NCBI GenBank assembly: GCA_001411745.2
Contig: LIQB01000007.1
Span: 62,001 to 126,000 of the forward strand
DNA length: 64,000 nucleotides
Origin: Psychrobacter glacincola
GTDB lineage: Bacteria > Pseudomonadota > Gammaproteobacteria > Pseudomonadales > Moraxellaceae
Reading direction: 5' to 3'
In this document: positions 54,093 to 64,000 of the stretch, piece after piece
How positions within the stretch are numbered: position 1 is the stretch's first letter
Layout: every line of letters begins with the position of its first letter
The notes under the pieces: model-generated
The model's input: the letters and a program-made list of their open reading frames with translations, nothing else
The model's database searches: none
Told to the model about the DNA's origin: nothing
Made by a program: the position numbers and the translations under genes

Positions 54093-54734
54093 AGTTTCTC
54101 CAGTGAACGACAGTTTTTGTTAGAGTAGAATGCGGCTAAAATAGACAAGCATTAGATATAGATAATTATTAACACAAACTAAAACAAAGGGTTTATCTTA
54201 AGATGTATATATAGTGGCTTTATTATAAAGCATCTGGCTTAAGTTTACAGAGCATGACGCTTGATTGATGCACAATATCAACCAAGATGGCGTGATTTGC
54301 AAAATTGACCGTATAATTCACGATTGATTCTCAATTGCTTACCCATTACGTTCTGAAATACGTTACAGTATGCACCTGTGCTGCTAAGCAAAATTATCAT
54401 TTGCCTGTAGAGCCTTGTTAGTTATTGAATTAAATGATGTTTCATTAAGTCGAATGGTGTTTACTGCTATTTTAAACTTTGTAACAACTTTTAGCGTTTA
54501 AGACCAAAATCCTGACTTACTGATGCAAATATCTGTGTTTTTTTTGAGCCAAATCGGTATAATTTAGCTCAGTTTTTCCATTGCATCATTATTGCTTAGG
54601 TTTGACTTGTTGCGAGGTTCAAATTTCGCCATAAGTAATGTCTAACGACGACCTGCTCAACGCTGACGAGTAACGCCTCAGTCAATCTCATTCGCCTCAT
54701 TCGCCTCATTTGTAATACGCTGGAAATATTAGTC
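54093..54734. other. Divergent intergenic region gatC-mreB
   Basis: About 640 bp. It holds a TATAAT at 54558-54563, a possible -10 of the mreB promoter without a clear -35, and at 54687-54710 tandem copies of CTCATTCGC (two and a half units). I see no gene on the plus strand. Confidence 0.45.
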
Positions 54735-55763
54735 ATGAACCTGTTTGGATTTTTATCAAATAATATCGCTATCGACCTCGGTACTGCGAACACTCTCATT
54801 TTTATTCCTAATAAAGGCGTCGTACTTGACGAGCCTACGGTGGTTGCGTTACGAAGTAATCGTACCCAAAACCCTACCGTTGCGGCTGTTGGTATTGATG
54901 CCAAGCAGATGCTTGGTCGTACACCTGCTAACATTACAGCGATTCGCCCATTAAAAGACGGCGTGATTGCTGACTTTGAAGTGACGCAAAAAATGCTCAA
55001 GCATTTCATAACGAAGGTAAAAGCCAAGCGTTTTATGGCGCAGCCTAACGTGGTGGTTTGTGTGCCTTGTAAGTCTACTCTGGTTGAGCGTAAAGCGATT
55101 CGTGAAGCGGTATCTTCAGCAGGTGCGAGTAAAGTACTATTGTTAGAAGAGCCAATGGCAGCTGCCATCGGTGCTGGCTTGCCAGTTCATGAGGCCAGCG
55201 GTTCGATGGTGGTTGATATTGGTGGCGGCACGACGGAGATTGCCGTTATCGCTTTATCTGGTTGCGTTTATGCTGAGTCGATTCGTATCGGTGGCGATAT
55301 GTTTGATGACGCGATTATCACCCACGTACGCCGTACCCATGGTTGCGTGATTGGTGAGACGACAGCTGAGCGTATTAAGCACGAAGTTGGCTCTGCTTTG
55401 AATGAAGACAGTCAGCTAGAAGTCGAAGTTCGCGGTCGTAGCATGGCAGAAGGCGTGCCAAAAACCTTTACTGTTAATTCAGAAGAAGTACAAAAAGCCC
55501 TGAGTGATCCGCTGAGCGGCATCGTTAGCGCGGTAAAAGCGGCACTTGAACAGACGCCACCTGAGCTGTCATCAGACATCGCAGAGCGTGGTATTGTCTT
55601 GACGGGCGGCGGTGCGCTATTACGTGATTTGGACAAATTAATTTCAAGAGAGACAGGTCTACCTGTGACCGTTGCCGAAGATCCGCTGACTTGTGTTAGC
55701 CGCGGCGGTGGTATTGCGCTTGACTTTATCAATAACAAAAGCTTGAACATGATTTTTGTTTAG
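54735..55763 (+). CDS. mreB: Rod shape-determining protein MreB
   Basis: 342 residues, actin fold. It has [16 protein letters not shown] (phosphate 1), [17 protein letters not shown] (phosphate 2), [15 protein letters not shown] and [14 protein letters not shown] (adenosine motif). It polymerises under the inner membrane and directs cell-wall elongation. First of mreBCD. Confidence 0.98.
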   Translation: MNLFGFLSNNIAIDLGTANTLIFIPNKGVVLDEPTVVALRSNRTQNPTVAAVGIDAKQMLGRTPANITAIRPLKDGVIADFEVTQKMLKHFITKVKAKRFMAQPNVVVCVPCKSTLVERKAIREAVSSAGASKVLLLEEPMAAAIGAGLPVHEASGSMVVDIGGGTTEIAVIALSGCVYAESIRIGGDMFDDAIITHVRRTHGCVIGETTAERIKHEVGSALNEDSQLEVEVRGRSMAEGVPKTFTVNSEEVQKALSDPLSGIVSAVKAALEQTPPELSSDIAERGIVLTGGGALLRDLDKLISRETGLPVTVAEDPLTCVSRGGGIALDFINNKSLNMIFV

Positions 55764-55854
55764 ATTGCTTTAGTGAAGCACTGCGGTATTGATAAATCAT
55801 CTTCGTCGTGCTTGATGATAGCTTGCGTAAAAATAGTGGGTCAAAACAGTATAA

Positions 55855-55887
55855 AATTAAAGGTAGCCAGTTGCGCTGCCTTTAATT
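55855..55887 (+). terminator. Hairpin between mreB and mreC
   Basis: AATTAAAGGTAGC and GCTGCCTTTAATT pair over 13 bp with one G-T pair and a 7-nt loop, followed by no T-run. It may be a weak terminator or RNA-stability element that lowers mreC relative to mreB. Confidence 0.5.
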
Positions 55888-55952
55888 GCATTAATCAACT
55901 AGAACCCAGTACTGGCTACTGCTTATTTTATAACTCCTGAGTTAGACGACTT

Positions 55953-56813
55953 ATGACCCCAAGTATTTTTGCGCGCCAGCCGTTAGCACTTCGTAAGACT
56001 GCCATTGTATTAATAGCAGCTCTAATACTGATGTGGTTCGATAGCAAAAATTCAGAATGGTTTAATCCAGTACGTAGTACCAGTCATGCCGCTATGCAGC
56101 CTATTTATGAGCTATCATTGTTACCGAGTTATGCCAAGCATTGGGCAGGTGGCAGCTTACAGTCTAAAGAAGCGCTGCGCCGTGAAAATATGCAATTGAA
56201 GTCTCAGCTTATCCATGCGCAAGCCAAGTTGCAGCAGCAAGATTATATTTTGGCACAAAATGCGCGCCTGCAAGGTATTTTATCAACGACCAAGCCTGAA
56301 CAATTTGATCTTAATTTGGCACAGGTAATCGGTACAGACACCAACTTACTCAGACAAATCGTGGTGCTCAATAAAGGCGTTCAAGACGGGGTTCAAGTTG
56401 GACAAACAGTGATTGATGAGGACGGTATTTTAGGGCAGATTATTAATGTCTATCCCAATACCAGTCGCCTACTATTGATTACTGATGAGCAGCAATCAGT
56501 TGCAGTTACGGTCAAGCGCACAGGTCAACGCGCTATCGTGACAGGGCAAGGTATACCAACCTCATTAAGCCTTGACTATGTATTCAAAACCTCAGACGTG
56601 CGTGTGGGTGATGAGCTGGTGTCATCAGGATTGGGTGGGCGTATTCCAGCAGGGTATCGTGTCGGGCGTATCGCCCATATTAAAGATACTCAAGCCGATA
56701 ACTTTAGAAGTATAGAAGTGACCCCAGCGGCGAACTTTATCGATAATGCGTATGTATTAGTCCTGCAAGATAAGCTGGTGAATAAAAATAATATTACCCT
56801 CAATGAGCGTTAA
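55953..56813 (+). CDS. mreC: Rod shape-determining protein MreC
   Basis: 286 residues. One N-terminal membrane helix (TAIVLIAALILMWFDSKNSE) and a coiled coil (ALRRENMQLKSQLIHAQAKL) lead to the beta-domain with QIVVLNKGVQDGVQVGQTVI and DELVSSGLGGRIPAGYRVG. It links MreB to the cell-wall synthases across the inner membrane. Confidence 0.95.
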   Translation: MTPSIFARQPLALRKTAIVLIAALILMWFDSKNSEWFNPVRSTSHAAMQPIYELSLLPSYAKHWAGGSLQSKEALRRENMQLKSQLIHAQAKLQQQDYILAQNARLQGILSTTKPEQFDLNLAQVIGTDTNLLRQIVVLNKGVQDGVQVGQTVIDEDGILGQIINVYPNTSRLLLITDEQQSVAVTVKRTGQRAIVTGQGIPTSLSLDYVFKTSDVRVGDELVSSGLGGRIPAGYRVGRIAHIKDTQADNFRSIEVTPAANFIDNAYVLVLQDKLVNKNNITLNER

Positions 56814-57009
56814 GAAGTTAGGCGCTCAATACGTAAGCACCAATCAGATAATGGCTGGCATCTATTTATTAACTGGTCTGTTTGTCGATACATTTTTAGC
56901 CATGGTTTTTATCCCATCAATGCCCACTCATGCTTTAACAGCAGCCATCAATACATTAAGAGCAGCCATCAATACATTCGTTAAGGTAAGTACCCATGTC
57001 GTATCCTGA
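56803..57009 (+). CDS. Possible small membrane protein between mreC and mreD
   Basis: 68 residues, overlapping the end of mreC by 11 bases and the start of mreD by 14. It has a hydrophobic segment (MAGIYLLTGLFVDTFLAMVF). A direct repeat of GCAGCCATCAATACATT (copies 17 bp long, near 56940-56980) encodes AAINT twice. Coding is not certain; it could be non-coding spacer. Confidence 0.3.
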   Translation: MSVKKLGAQYVSTNQIMAGIYLLTGLFVDTFLAMVFIPSMPTHALTAAINTLRAAINTFVKVSTHVVS

Positions 57010-57481
57010 TTCTGAGAATGCAACGGTACTACTGATTGCTACCATCATTCTAAGTTTTGTTATTGCGTCATCGCTTAATGTATATCCGTTAAGTCCTAGT
57101 ATGGCTACCTTACGCCCTATGGTCATGATCATGGTGCTGATTTTTTGGTTGTTATTTCAGCCACGCTATGTTGGTATTTTTACAGCATTTACCATCGGTC
57201 TCATTGCTGACTTACTCATGGATACCCATTTGGGACAGCAAGCCTTTGCCGCCGTGGCAGTCGCCTTCTTCATAAAAATAACCAGTATTTATATTAGGCA
57301 ACTAAATACCATCAGTGCATGGTTATTAGCGAGCTTAGGATTGGTTGTTTTTCAATTATGTTTATGGATATTACAGATGTTTATCCAGAATGTCTTTGTC
57401 GCACAATCTGCCTTATCACTGTTGATGAGTATCATCAGCTGGCCATTGGTACTACTGGCTTTGCGTAAATTTGTGTCATAA
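56996..57481 (+). CDS. mreD: Rod shape-determining protein MreD
   Basis: 161 residues, five to six membrane helices (TVLLIATIILSFVIASSL and following). GLIADLLMDTHLGQQAFAAV matches the family signature. It completes MreBCD in the inner membrane. Confidence 0.92.
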   Translation: MSYPDSENATVLLIATIILSFVIASSLNVYPLSPSMATLRPMVMIMVLIFWLLFQPRYVGIFTAFTIGLIADLLMDTHLGQQAFAAVAVAFFIKITSIYIRQLNTISAWLLASLGLVVFQLCLWILQMFIQNVFVAQSALSLLMSIISWPLVLLALRKFVS

Positions 57482-57612
57482 GAAAAATTCTGCTGATAGC
57501 CAATAAGATTGTAGCGCTGGTGTTTATTAATCATGACTAACTAATATTAATGCACTAACAGGCAGCAGTTTTCGGTAGTAGGTAGATAAATACAGATAAA
57601 AAGAGAGTAGCG

Positions 57613-58278
57613 ATGGATATTGTTTTAGCTTCTGGTTCGCCGCGCCGTCGTGAGCTGTTAGAAAGAGCACAACTAGAATTTAGCACATTGAGTGTAGATG
57701 TCGATGAAACAAAGCATGATGATGAGTCACCTACAGACTATATCGAGCGCATGGTCGCCACTAAAGCTGAGGCTGCCATACAGCAACTAGCATCACGCTT
57801 GAAAACGGATAAAAGCTGTTTTTCTGACTCACTTATCATTCTAACGTCTGATACCATCGGTGTGCTGGCAGATGGTCAAACAGTGCTGGTCAAGCCAATC
57901 GATCGTGAGCACGCTTATAGCATGTGGCAACAGATGTCTGATAATATCCATGAAGTATGGACAGCAGTTCAAGCAACGCATGTATCATTATCTTCTAAAG
58001 TGGCTAACAGCTCAACTCATGAGCCAGTATTTCAAATCATTAATCAGCAACGAATCACTGAGCGTACCGAAGTGACCTTTATAGCGCTCACTGCAGAGAT
58101 GATGAGTAACTATTGGGACAGTGGTGAGCCTGCTGATAAAGCGGGTGGTTATGGTATACAAGGTTTGGGTGCTATTTGGGTCAGCCGTATCAATGGTAGC
58201 TATACCAATGTCGTGGGTTTACCACTTCCACAAACGCTGGCGTTAATTAAAAACGTCACAGATATTAGTATCAATTAA
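57613..58278 (+). CDS. maf: Maf-like nucleoside triphosphate pyrophosphatase
   Basis: 221 residues. It starts MDIVLASGSPRRRELLERA, has the catalytic Asp in LTSDTIGVLADGQ near 77-85, and ends with WDSGEPADKAGGYGIQGLGA. It hydrolyses non-canonical or dTTP/UTP-like nucleotides, the exact substrate class depending on the subgroup. It commonly sits between mreD and rng, as here. Confidence 0.93.
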   Translation: MDIVLASGSPRRRELLERAQLEFSTLSVDVDETKHDDESPTDYIERMVATKAEAAIQQLASRLKTDKSCFSDSLIILTSDTIGVLADGQTVLVKPIDREHAYSMWQQMSDNIHEVWTAVQATHVSLSSKVANSSTHEPVFQIINQQRITERTEVTFIALTAEMMSNYWDSGEPADKAGGYGIQGLGAIWVSRINGSYTNVVGLPLPQTLALIKNVTDISIN

Positions 58279-58456
58279 AATGCGAAACAGAACCTCATAG
58301 AGATTATTGGTCTCTCAGAGATTGGTTGTCACTCCAACCTGCTGCACATAATAACACGCGAGAGTAATGGGCGAGAGCCAGCTGCATTTGTTACACTATA
58401 AAGATAATAGACGATGAACGTCTAACAAGAAAGCTGAGAGATAAGAGAAAAACATT

Positions 58457-60067
58457 ATGTCCGAAGAGCTGCTGATTAATATTAGTCCAATGGAATCCCG
58501 TGTCGCAGTCTTAGACAATGGCATCTTGGGCGAGATTTATATTGAACGTCATCATAAATTGGGTCTGGTCGGCAATATCTATCTGGGTACAGTCGTACGC
58601 GTTTTACCTGGTATGCAGGCAGCATTCGTTGATATCGGGCAGTCGCGGACAGCATTTTTACACGTCAATGATATGCAGCGTGAGCCGCGTCCAGTAGCAG
58701 AAAATAAAAGTAAAGCGGCTGACAATAGCGATAAAAACTTGGATAGCAATATAGAAGATGCTGTGGTAGAAAATAGTACTGATAACTTGGCTGTCACGCC
58801 ACCGGTGATTAGTATACAAAATACCGAAGTCATCCCTGTTTCTAAAACGTTGATTCAACATCGCTTGCATGAAAGCCAACGTATTTTAGTGCAAGTGACC
58901 AAAGATCAGTTGGGCAGTAAAGGCGCTCGCTTGACCACCAATATATCCTTGCCATCTCGCTATTTGGTGTATCTACCTTCAAGCGAACACATTGGTATCT
59001 CACAACGTATTGATGGGGAAGAGGAGCGCACCCGTCTTAAAACTGAGTTGTCTAGTTTGATGCAAACGGTCAATCTAAAAGGCGGTCTCATCGCTCGTAC
59101 CGCTGCTGAACGCGTGCCTGTCGATAAGCTTGAAGAAGACATTTATTATCTATTGCAGCTGTGGCGTACCATCTGCGCGCGTCGCCAAGAGATGAAACAA
59201 CATCAAAGTTCTGAGCTTATTTATCAAGAGCTATCATTACCGCTGCGCTCTATCCGTGATTTGGTACACGCGGATACCGAGAAAGTCATCATTGATAATG
59301 CACAAATTTATGAACAAGTCAGATCCTTTGCCAAAGAGTTTGTGCCTTTTGTCTATGACCGCATTGTCCATTATACTGCTGAGCCATCCTTGTTTGATGT
59401 CCATCGTGTCGAAGATGATTTGCGTGATGCTTTAAAACGCCGTGTAGATTTAAAATCAGGTGGCTATCTGATTATCGACCAAACAGAAGCGATGACCACA
59501 ATCGATGTCAATACGGGATCATTCGTAGGCGGGCGTTCGTTAGAAGATACGGTTTATAAAACCAATCTTGAGGCAACTCATGCAATCGCCCGTCAGCTGC
59601 GTTTGCGTAATCTAGGTGGTATTATCATCCTAGACTTTATTGACATGCTTGAACAGCAGCATAAAGATGATGTGTTAGAGAGCCTGCAATCACAGCTAGT
59701 ACAAGACTATGCCAAAACTAAGATTACTCAGGTCAGTGAGCTTGGGTTAGTAGAGATGACGCGTAAACGTACGCGTGAGTCGCTCGGGCAGCAGCTATGT
59801 GAGCCGTGCTCTACGTGCCAAGGACGCGGCTTTGTTAAAACGGCTGAGACAGTGTGCTTTGAGATATTCCGTGAAATCATGCGTTGTGCTCGTACTTATA
59901 ACTCTCCCAAGAAATTTACGGTCGTTGCCCATGCCGCAGTCATTGATTTACTTCTCACTTCAGAGTCAGACACGGTGGCAGATTTAGAGTATTTACTTGG
60001 TAGAGTGATTACCTTTGATGTCGAAAATCTCTATACTCAAGAGCAATATGACATTGTTTTGGATTGA
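58457..60067 (+). CDS. rng: Ribonuclease G
   Basis: 536 residues. An N-terminal S1 domain (YLGTVVRVLPGMQAAFVDIG) is interrupted near residues 78-125 by a Lys/Asp/Asn-rich insert, giving greater length than E. coli RNase G (489). The catalytic domain has TIDVNTGSFVGGRSLEDTV and GGIIILDFIDMLEQQHKD, and the Zn-link is CEPCSTCQGRG. It processes 16S rRNA and mRNA in the cytoplasm. Confidence 0.96.
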   Translation: MSEELLINISPMESRVAVLDNGILGEIYIERHHKLGLVGNIYLGTVVRVLPGMQAAFVDIGQSRTAFLHVNDMQREPRPVAENKSKAADNSDKNLDSNIEDAVVENSTDNLAVTPPVISIQNTEVIPVSKTLIQHRLHESQRILVQVTKDQLGSKGARLTTNISLPSRYLVYLPSSEHIGISQRIDGEEERTRLKTELSSLMQTVNLKGGLIARTAAERVPVDKLEEDIYYLLQLWRTICARRQEMKQHQSSELIYQELSLPLRSIRDLVHADTEKVIIDNAQIYEQVRSFAKEFVPFVYDRIVHYTAEPSLFDVHRVEDDLRDALKRRVDLKSGGYLIIDQTEAMTTIDVNTGSFVGGRSLEDTVYKTNLEATHAIARQLRLRNLGGIIILDFIDMLEQQHKDDVLESLQSQLVQDYAKTKITQVSELGLVEMTRKRTRESLGQQLCEPCSTCQGRGFVKTAETVCFEIFREIMRCARTYNSPKKFTVVAHAAVIDLLLTSESDTVADLEYLLGRVITFDVENLYTQEQYDIVLD

Positions 60068-60508
60068 TGTTTCATAGCTTTAGATTAACAGTGCATAGTT
60101 ATCAATTCATATAAGCGTGATTATTAAGCACAGATACGGTTGTTTACATATTACTGTTTATAAAGGGTAATATCATAAGTCGCTACAGATATTGCCCTTG
60201 CAATGACTGAAATACTATGTATAATATACACCACTGAATTATATATGCGCCGCCAATCAAACAGCGGGCGCTATGACAGCTAGAGCATCGTTTCTAGCAC
60301 TATTTCATTATGCCTTTGCTGACATCCTATAATGGAAGGGTCGGCGGGGCTTTAAACTATTTTGCTTTTGGCACGCTACAAGTTCGGATAAAGAACTCAT
60401 TCTGGTTAAGAACAGAAGGCCGCTTTAAGTGAATATTTAACCAAACGGCTTTTGATCATATCTTTGCAAAGCAAAAATGACAAAAGCACATATTAGGAGC
60501 TTGCTGGC
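60068..60508 (+). promoter_or_regulatory. S10 operon promoter and leader
   Basis: TTGCAA at 60198-60203 and TATAAT at 60220-60225, with a 16-bp spacer, form a good promoter. The following 280-bp leader holds GC-rich hairpin-forming parts, including GGCCG at about 60418-60422 with CGGCTTTT at 60446-60453. In E. coli the S10 leader is where ribosomal protein L4 controls the operon; the same role here is inference. Confidence 0.6.
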
Positions 60509-60820
60509 ATGGCTAACCAGAGAATCCGTATCCGTCTTAAGTCTTTTGATCATCGTCTGATTGATCAATCTGCACAAGAGATTGTTGATACTGCAAAGCG
60601 CACCGGTGCGCAAGTTTGTGGTCCTGTACCGTTGCCGACTCGCATTGAGCGCTTCAACGTTCTAACTTCACCACACGTAAACAAAGACGCTCGTGATCAG
60701 TACGAAATCCGTACTCATAAGCGTATGGTTGACATCGTTCAACCTACCGACAAAACTGTGGATGCGCTAATGAAGCTTGACTTGGCGGCGGGTGTTGACG
60801 TTCAAATTGCTTTGGGTTAA
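60509..60820 (+). CDS. rpsJ: 30S ribosomal protein S10
   Basis: 103 residues, full length. It has [20 protein letters not shown], then [20 protein letters not shown] and [20 protein letters not shown], as in all bacteria. First gene of the S10 operon, following TTAGGAGC. Confidence 0.99.
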   Translation: MANQRIRIRLKSFDHRLIDQSAQEIVDTAKRTGAQVCGPVPLPTRIERFNVLTSPHVNKDARDQYEIRTHKRMVDIVQPTDKTVDALMKLDLAAGVDVQIALG

Positions 60821-60868
60821 TGCACATAAACACCCAACCCATTAATATAAGATATAAAGAGGTCTAAA

Positions 60869-61507
60869 ATGGCGATCGGTTTAGTCGGTAAAAAATGCGG
60901 CATGACCCGTGTCTTCACTGAAGCAGGCGCATCTATCCCTGTAACAGTGGTTGAGATCAGTGCTAATCGCATTACTCAAGTAAAAAATACTGATGTAGAT
61001 GGCTATCAAGCCATCCAAGTTACCACAGGTACCCGTCGTGACAGCCGCGTAGCAGCAGCTCAAAAAGGTCACTTCGCTAAAGCTGGCGTTGCCGCTGGTC
61101 GTGGTGTTTGGGAATTTCGTGCCAATGATAGCGATCTTGAAGGTCGTGAAATTGGTGGTGAGATCCTAGCTGACTTGTTCGAACAAGGTCAGATGGTTGA
61201 TGTCACAGGTAACAGTAAAGGTAAAGGCTTTCAAGGCGGCGTGAAGCGTCACAACTTCAGCATGCAAGATGCCACTCATGGTAACTCAGTATCTCACCGT
61301 GCCATTGGTTCAACTGGTCAAAACCAGTCACCAGGTAAAGTCTTCAAAGGCAAAAAAATGCCAGGTCAGATGGGTAACAAACGCGTTACCGTTCAGGGCC
61401 TAGAAGTGATATCGGTTGATGTTGAAAAAGGGTTACTTGTCATCAAGGGTGCTATCCCAGGTGCCACCGGTGGCGATGTCATCGTACGTCCGTCAGTCAA
61501 AGCCTAA
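60869..61507 (+). CDS. rplC: 50S ribosomal protein L3
   Basis: 212 residues. [20 protein letters not shown] begins it; [19 protein letters not shown] and the loop with [20 protein letters not shown] are diagnostic, the Gln in this region being methylated in E. coli. Confidence 0.99.
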   Translation: MAIGLVGKKCGMTRVFTEAGASIPVTVVEISANRITQVKNTDVDGYQAIQVTTGTRRDSRVAAAQKGHFAKAGVAAGRGVWEFRANDSDLEGREIGGEILADLFEQGQMVDVTGNSKGKGFQGGVKRHNFSMQDATHGNSVSHRAIGSTGQNQSPGKVFKGKKMPGQMGNKRVTVQGLEVISVDVEKGLLVIKGAIPGATGGDVIVRPSVKA

Positions 61508-61521
61508 GCAAGGGGATTAAC

Positions 61522-62124
61522 GTGGATTTAAAAACAGTTACAGGGGCGGCAGTTGAGCTTTCTGATACGGCTTTCGGTCGTGAATTCAACGAAGCACTAG
61601 TGCATCAAGTCGTCACCGCATATCTTGCTGGTGCTCGTCAAGGTACACGCGCTCAAAAAACCCGTGCCGAAGTTTCTGGTGGTGGCATTAAGCCATGGCG
61701 CCAAAAAGGTACTGGTCGCGCTCGTGCAGGTTCTATTCGTAGCCCAATCTGGCGTGGGGGCGGTCGTGCATTCGCGGCTAAACCACAAGATTGGTCACAG
61801 AAAGTTAACCGTAAAATGTATCGCGGTGCTATGCAGTGTATCTTAGCCGAATTGATTCGCCAAGAGCGTTTGATTTTGGTCGAAGAGCTAAGCGTTTCTG
61901 GACCTAAGACTAAAGAGTTGATTGCAAAGTTAGGTGAGTTAAATGCATCACGTGCATTAATCGTCACTAAAGAAGTTGACGAAAACTTATACTTAGCTGC
62001 TCGCAACATCCCACATGTCAATGTACTTGATACAAGTGAAGTGGATCCAGTGAGCTTGATCGCTTTTGATAAAGTGATCATGACAGTCGAAGCTGCGAAA
62101 CAATTTGAGGAAGCACTAGCATGA
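61522..62124 (+). CDS. rplD: 50S ribosomal protein L4
   Basis: 200 residues from GTG, following AGGGGAT. It has [20 protein letters not shown] and [20 protein letters not shown], the extended loop of L4. In E. coli L4 also represses this operon. Its end overlaps rplW by 4 bases (ATGA). Confidence 0.98.
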   Translation: MDLKTVTGAAVELSDTAFGREFNEALVHQVVTAYLAGARQGTRAQKTRAEVSGGGIKPWRQKGTGRARAGSIRSPIWRGGGRAFAAKPQDWSQKVNRKMYRGAMQCILAELIRQERLILVEELSVSGPKTKELIAKLGELNASRALIVTKEVDENLYLAARNIPHVNVLDTSEVDPVSLIAFDKVIMTVEAAKQFEEALA

Positions 62125-62471
62125 ATAACGCAAGACTTTATCAGATCCTAAGAGGACCTGTATTCTCAGAGAAATCTCAAATGCTTGGCGACTCACTTGG
62201 TGTGCAGGTATTTAAAATTGACTCTAACGCTACTAAGCTTGAAGTCAAAAAAGCGGTTGAGATGATGTTTGAAGGTGTTGAAGTTTTAAAAGTAAACACT
62301 TTGAATGTTAAAGGTAAGACAAAGCGTTTTGGTAAAAGTATCGGCCGTCGTAATGACTACAAAAAAGCCTACGTTACCTTAAAAGCTGGTCAAGATGTAC
62401 AAATGGCTGATGCTGGTGAAGAGGTCGCGAATACGACTGCTTCTACTAGTGAAACAGCGAACAACGAATAA
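62121..62471 (+). CDS. rplW: 50S ribosomal protein L23
   Basis: 116 residues, about 15 longer than E. coli L23 because of an acidic C-terminal tail ([20 protein letters not shown]). The core [13 protein letters not shown] and [20 protein letters not shown] is normal. It docks trigger factor near the ribosome exit. Confidence 0.98.
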   Translation: MNNARLYQILRGPVFSEKSQMLGDSLGVQVFKIDSNATKLEVKKAVEMMFEGVEVLKVNTLNVKGKTKRFGKSIGRRNDYKKAYVTLKAGQDVQMADAGEEVANTTASTSETANNE

Positions 62472-62482
62472 GGATTACACTC

Positions 62483-63310
62483 ATGCCTATCGTAAAAGCA
62501 AAGCCAACATCACCAGGCCGTCGTTTTGTTGAAAAAGTGGTGCATCCACACCTTTATAAAGGTCGTCCGTTTGCAGCGCTTCTCGAATCAAAAAGTAAAA
62601 CTGGTGGTCGTAACAATAATGGTCGCATAACGACTCGTCATATTGGCGGTGGTCATAAGCAGCATTATCGTATTATCGATTTCAAACGTACTAAAGACAA
62701 TATCCCAGCCACGGTAGAGCGTATTGAATACGATCCTAACCGTACTGCGCACATTGCTTTACTTAAGTACGCTGATGGCGAACGTCGCTATATCATTGCT
62801 GCTAAAAAACAAGCAGTTGGCGATACAGTAATGTCAGGTGAGCTATCACCGATTCGTCCAGGTAACTGTTTACCGCTAAAAAACATCCCATTGGGTACTG
62901 TGATCCATAATATCGAACTTAAGATCGGTAAAGGCGCACAGATGGCTCGTTCTGCGGGTGCTAGCGTTCAGTTGTTAGGTCGTGAAGGTATTTATGCTAT
63001 TCTACGTATGCGCTCTGGCGAAACACGCCGTGTACACGTGAACTGCCGTGCCGTTATTGGTGAAGTTTCTAACACTGAGAACAACTTGAAATCACTTGGT
63101 AAAGCCGGTGCTTCACGTTGGCGTGGTGTTCGTCCTTCTGTTCGTGGTGTTGCTATGAACCCGGTTGATCACCCACATGGTGGTGGTGAAGGTCGTAATA
63201 AAGGTCGCCATCCAACCAGCCCTTGGGGTCAGAAGTCTAAAGGACTTAAAACGCGTAGTAATAAGCGTACTGACAATATGATCATCCGCCGTCGCGCCAA
63301 GAAGAAATAA
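62483..63310 (+). CDS. rplB: 50S ribosomal protein L2
   Basis: 275 residues. [20 protein letters not shown] and the ending with [20 protein letters not shown] are diagnostic. It contributes to the peptidyl-transferase centre. Following AAGGATTACACT. Confidence 0.99.
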   Translation: MPIVKAKPTSPGRRFVEKVVHPHLYKGRPFAALLESKSKTGGRNNNGRITTRHIGGGHKQHYRIIDFKRTKDNIPATVERIEYDPNRTAHIALLKYADGERRYIIAAKKQAVGDTVMSGELSPIRPGNCLPLKNIPLGTVIHNIELKIGKGAQMARSAGASVQLLGREGIYAILRMRSGETRRVHVNCRAVIGEVSNTENNLKSLGKAGASRWRGVRPSVRGVAMNPVDHPHGGGEGRNKGRHPTSPWGQKSKGLKTRSNKRTDNMIIRRRAKKK

Positions 63311-63322
63311 AGGAAGAATTTC

Positions 63323-63598
63323 ATGCCTCGTTCATTGAAAAAAGGTCCATTCATAGACGCGCATTTGTTTGCTAAAGTTGAGAATGCATTAGACACCAAC
63401 TCACGCAAGCCAATTAAGACTTGGTCGCGCCGCTCGATGATCCTACCACAAATGGTTGGCTTAACCTTGTCTGTTCACAATGGCCGTACTCATGTACCGG
63501 TTATCGTGAGTGAACAGATGGTTGGTCATAAACTAGGTGAATTTGCCCCGACTCGTACGTATCGTGGTCATGGCATTGACAAAAAAGCTAAGAGATAA
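63323..63598 (+). CDS. rpsS: 30S ribosomal protein S19
   Basis: 91 residues: [19 protein letters not shown], then [20 protein letters not shown] and [20 protein letters not shown]. Normal length. Confidence 0.99.
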   Translation: MPRSLKKGPFIDAHLFAKVENALDTNSRKPIKTWSRRSMILPQMVGLTLSVHNGRTHVPVIVSEQMVGHKLGEFAPTRTYRGHGIDKKAKR

Positions 63599-63608
63599 GG
63601 TGCTTACC

Positions 63609-63938
63609 ATGGAAGTAACTGCAAAATTACGCGGTGCCGCCATATCGGCACAAAAAGTTAGACTCGTTGCCGATGAAGTTCGTGGCAAATCTATCGAGCG
63701 TGCTTTGGATATCCTAACGTATAGTAATAAAAAAGGCGCTGTATTTGTTAAGAAATGTCTTAACTCAGCCATCGCCAATGCCGAACACAACAACGGTCTA
63801 GATATTGATACCCTTAAAGTATCAACCATCTACGTTGATGAAGGCATTACGCTAAAACGTATCCTACCACGTGCTAAAGGTCGCGCTGATCGTATCAGTA
63901 AGCGTACCTGTCACATCACTATAAAGGTAGGAGAATAA
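63609..63938 (+). CDS. rplV: 50S ribosomal protein L22
   Basis: 109 residues from ATG 63609, which follows AAGGTGC; an upstream in-frame ATG at 63537 lies within rpsS and is rejected. It has [20 protein letters not shown], then [17 protein letters not shown] and the hairpin [14 protein letters not shown] that lines the exit tunnel. Confidence 0.98.
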   Translation: MEVTAKLRGAAISAQKVRLVADEVRGKSIERALDILTYSNKKGAVFVKKCLNSAIANAEHNNGLDIDTLKVSTIYVDEGITLKRILPRAKGRADRISKRTCHITIKVGE

Positions 63939-63941
63939 GTT

Positions 63942-64000
63942 ATGGGTCAAAAAGTACATCCAATCGGAATTCGTCTTGGTGTTGTAAAGAAGCATAACGC
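63942..64000 (+). CDS. rpsC: 30S ribosomal protein S3 (cut by window end)
   Basis: The frame begins MGQKVHPIGIRLGVVKKHN and runs off the window. GGAG lies upstream of the ATG. The first 19 residues match S3, the expected next gene after rplV. Confidence 0.97.
   Translation, partial: MGQKVHPIGIRLGVVKKHN

Noticed and set aside
54596..55168. Minus-strand frame antisense to mreB
   Set aside because: Shadow of a highly conserved gene; no ribosome site and no family.
61653..62081. Minus-strand frame antisense to rplD
   Set aside because: Shadow of the ribosomal protein gene.
63537..63608. Upstream extension of L22
   Set aside because: It lies inside rpsS, and ATG 63609 with AAGGTGC gives the normal L22 start.

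Overview
The window looks like a chromosomal piece of a Psychrobacter-type gammaproteobacterium (Moraxellaceae). The host genes read like that group: trpF-trpB-trpA-accD-folC-dedD-like, gatCAB divergent from mreBCD-maf-rng, then the S10 ribosomal operon, all at moderate, slightly AT-rich composition. The genus is my recognition of protein style and gene order, not a database match.

Positions 1 to about 23655 are an integrated phage-like element. Its right end abuts the 3' end of an intact tRNA-Arg(CCG), and its left end lies outside the window. Reading leftward from the tRNA, it carries a tyrosine integrase, an unknown 505-aa gene, an AlpA-like regulator behind a pair of inverted repeats, a run of small unknown genes (two of them paralogous), a replication pair (DUF1376/YdaU-like plus DnaC-like loader) and a winged-helix gene. 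Next come a plus-strand cargo pair of membrane proteins with its own terminator, a small-terminase-like gene, a repeat-rich Ala/Gln protein and a 2747-residue polyvalent protein. The polyvalent protein has a DdrB-like ParB domain, an HELGGH metallopeptidase, an ART-PolyVal domain and an LPD38-like C-terminus. Beyond it lie two small HTH genes, a third on the opposite strand, and about 1.2 kb of non-coding DNA holding short palindromes whose arms differ from copy to copy. No large terminase, portal, capsid or tail gene is visible. The element is therefore either a prophage whose structural genes lie further left, or a phage satellite (PICI/P4-like) that would package DNA and a co-injected polyvalent protein with helper capsids.

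Positions 23656 to 50360 are host chromosome: cytochrome c5, a YadG/YadH-like ABC exporter, three tandem secreted paralogues (the third broken by one amber codon), queF, a LprI-like gene, proS, a DUF4230 gene, photolyase, and the trpF-trpB-(unknown)-trpA-accD-folC-SPOR/LysM cluster. These are followed by a DUF2726 gene, a lipoprotein, a probable outer-membrane barrel, a DUF1853 gene and a small secreted protein.

Positions 50497 to 64000 hold tRNA-Pro(GGG), gatBAC on the minus strand, divergent mreBCD, maf, rng, and the start of the S10 operon (rpsJ-rplC-rplD-rplW-rplB-rpsS-rplV-rpsC, the last cut by the window edge). This half is conventional housekeeping DNA. The unusual content is in the first 23.7 kb.
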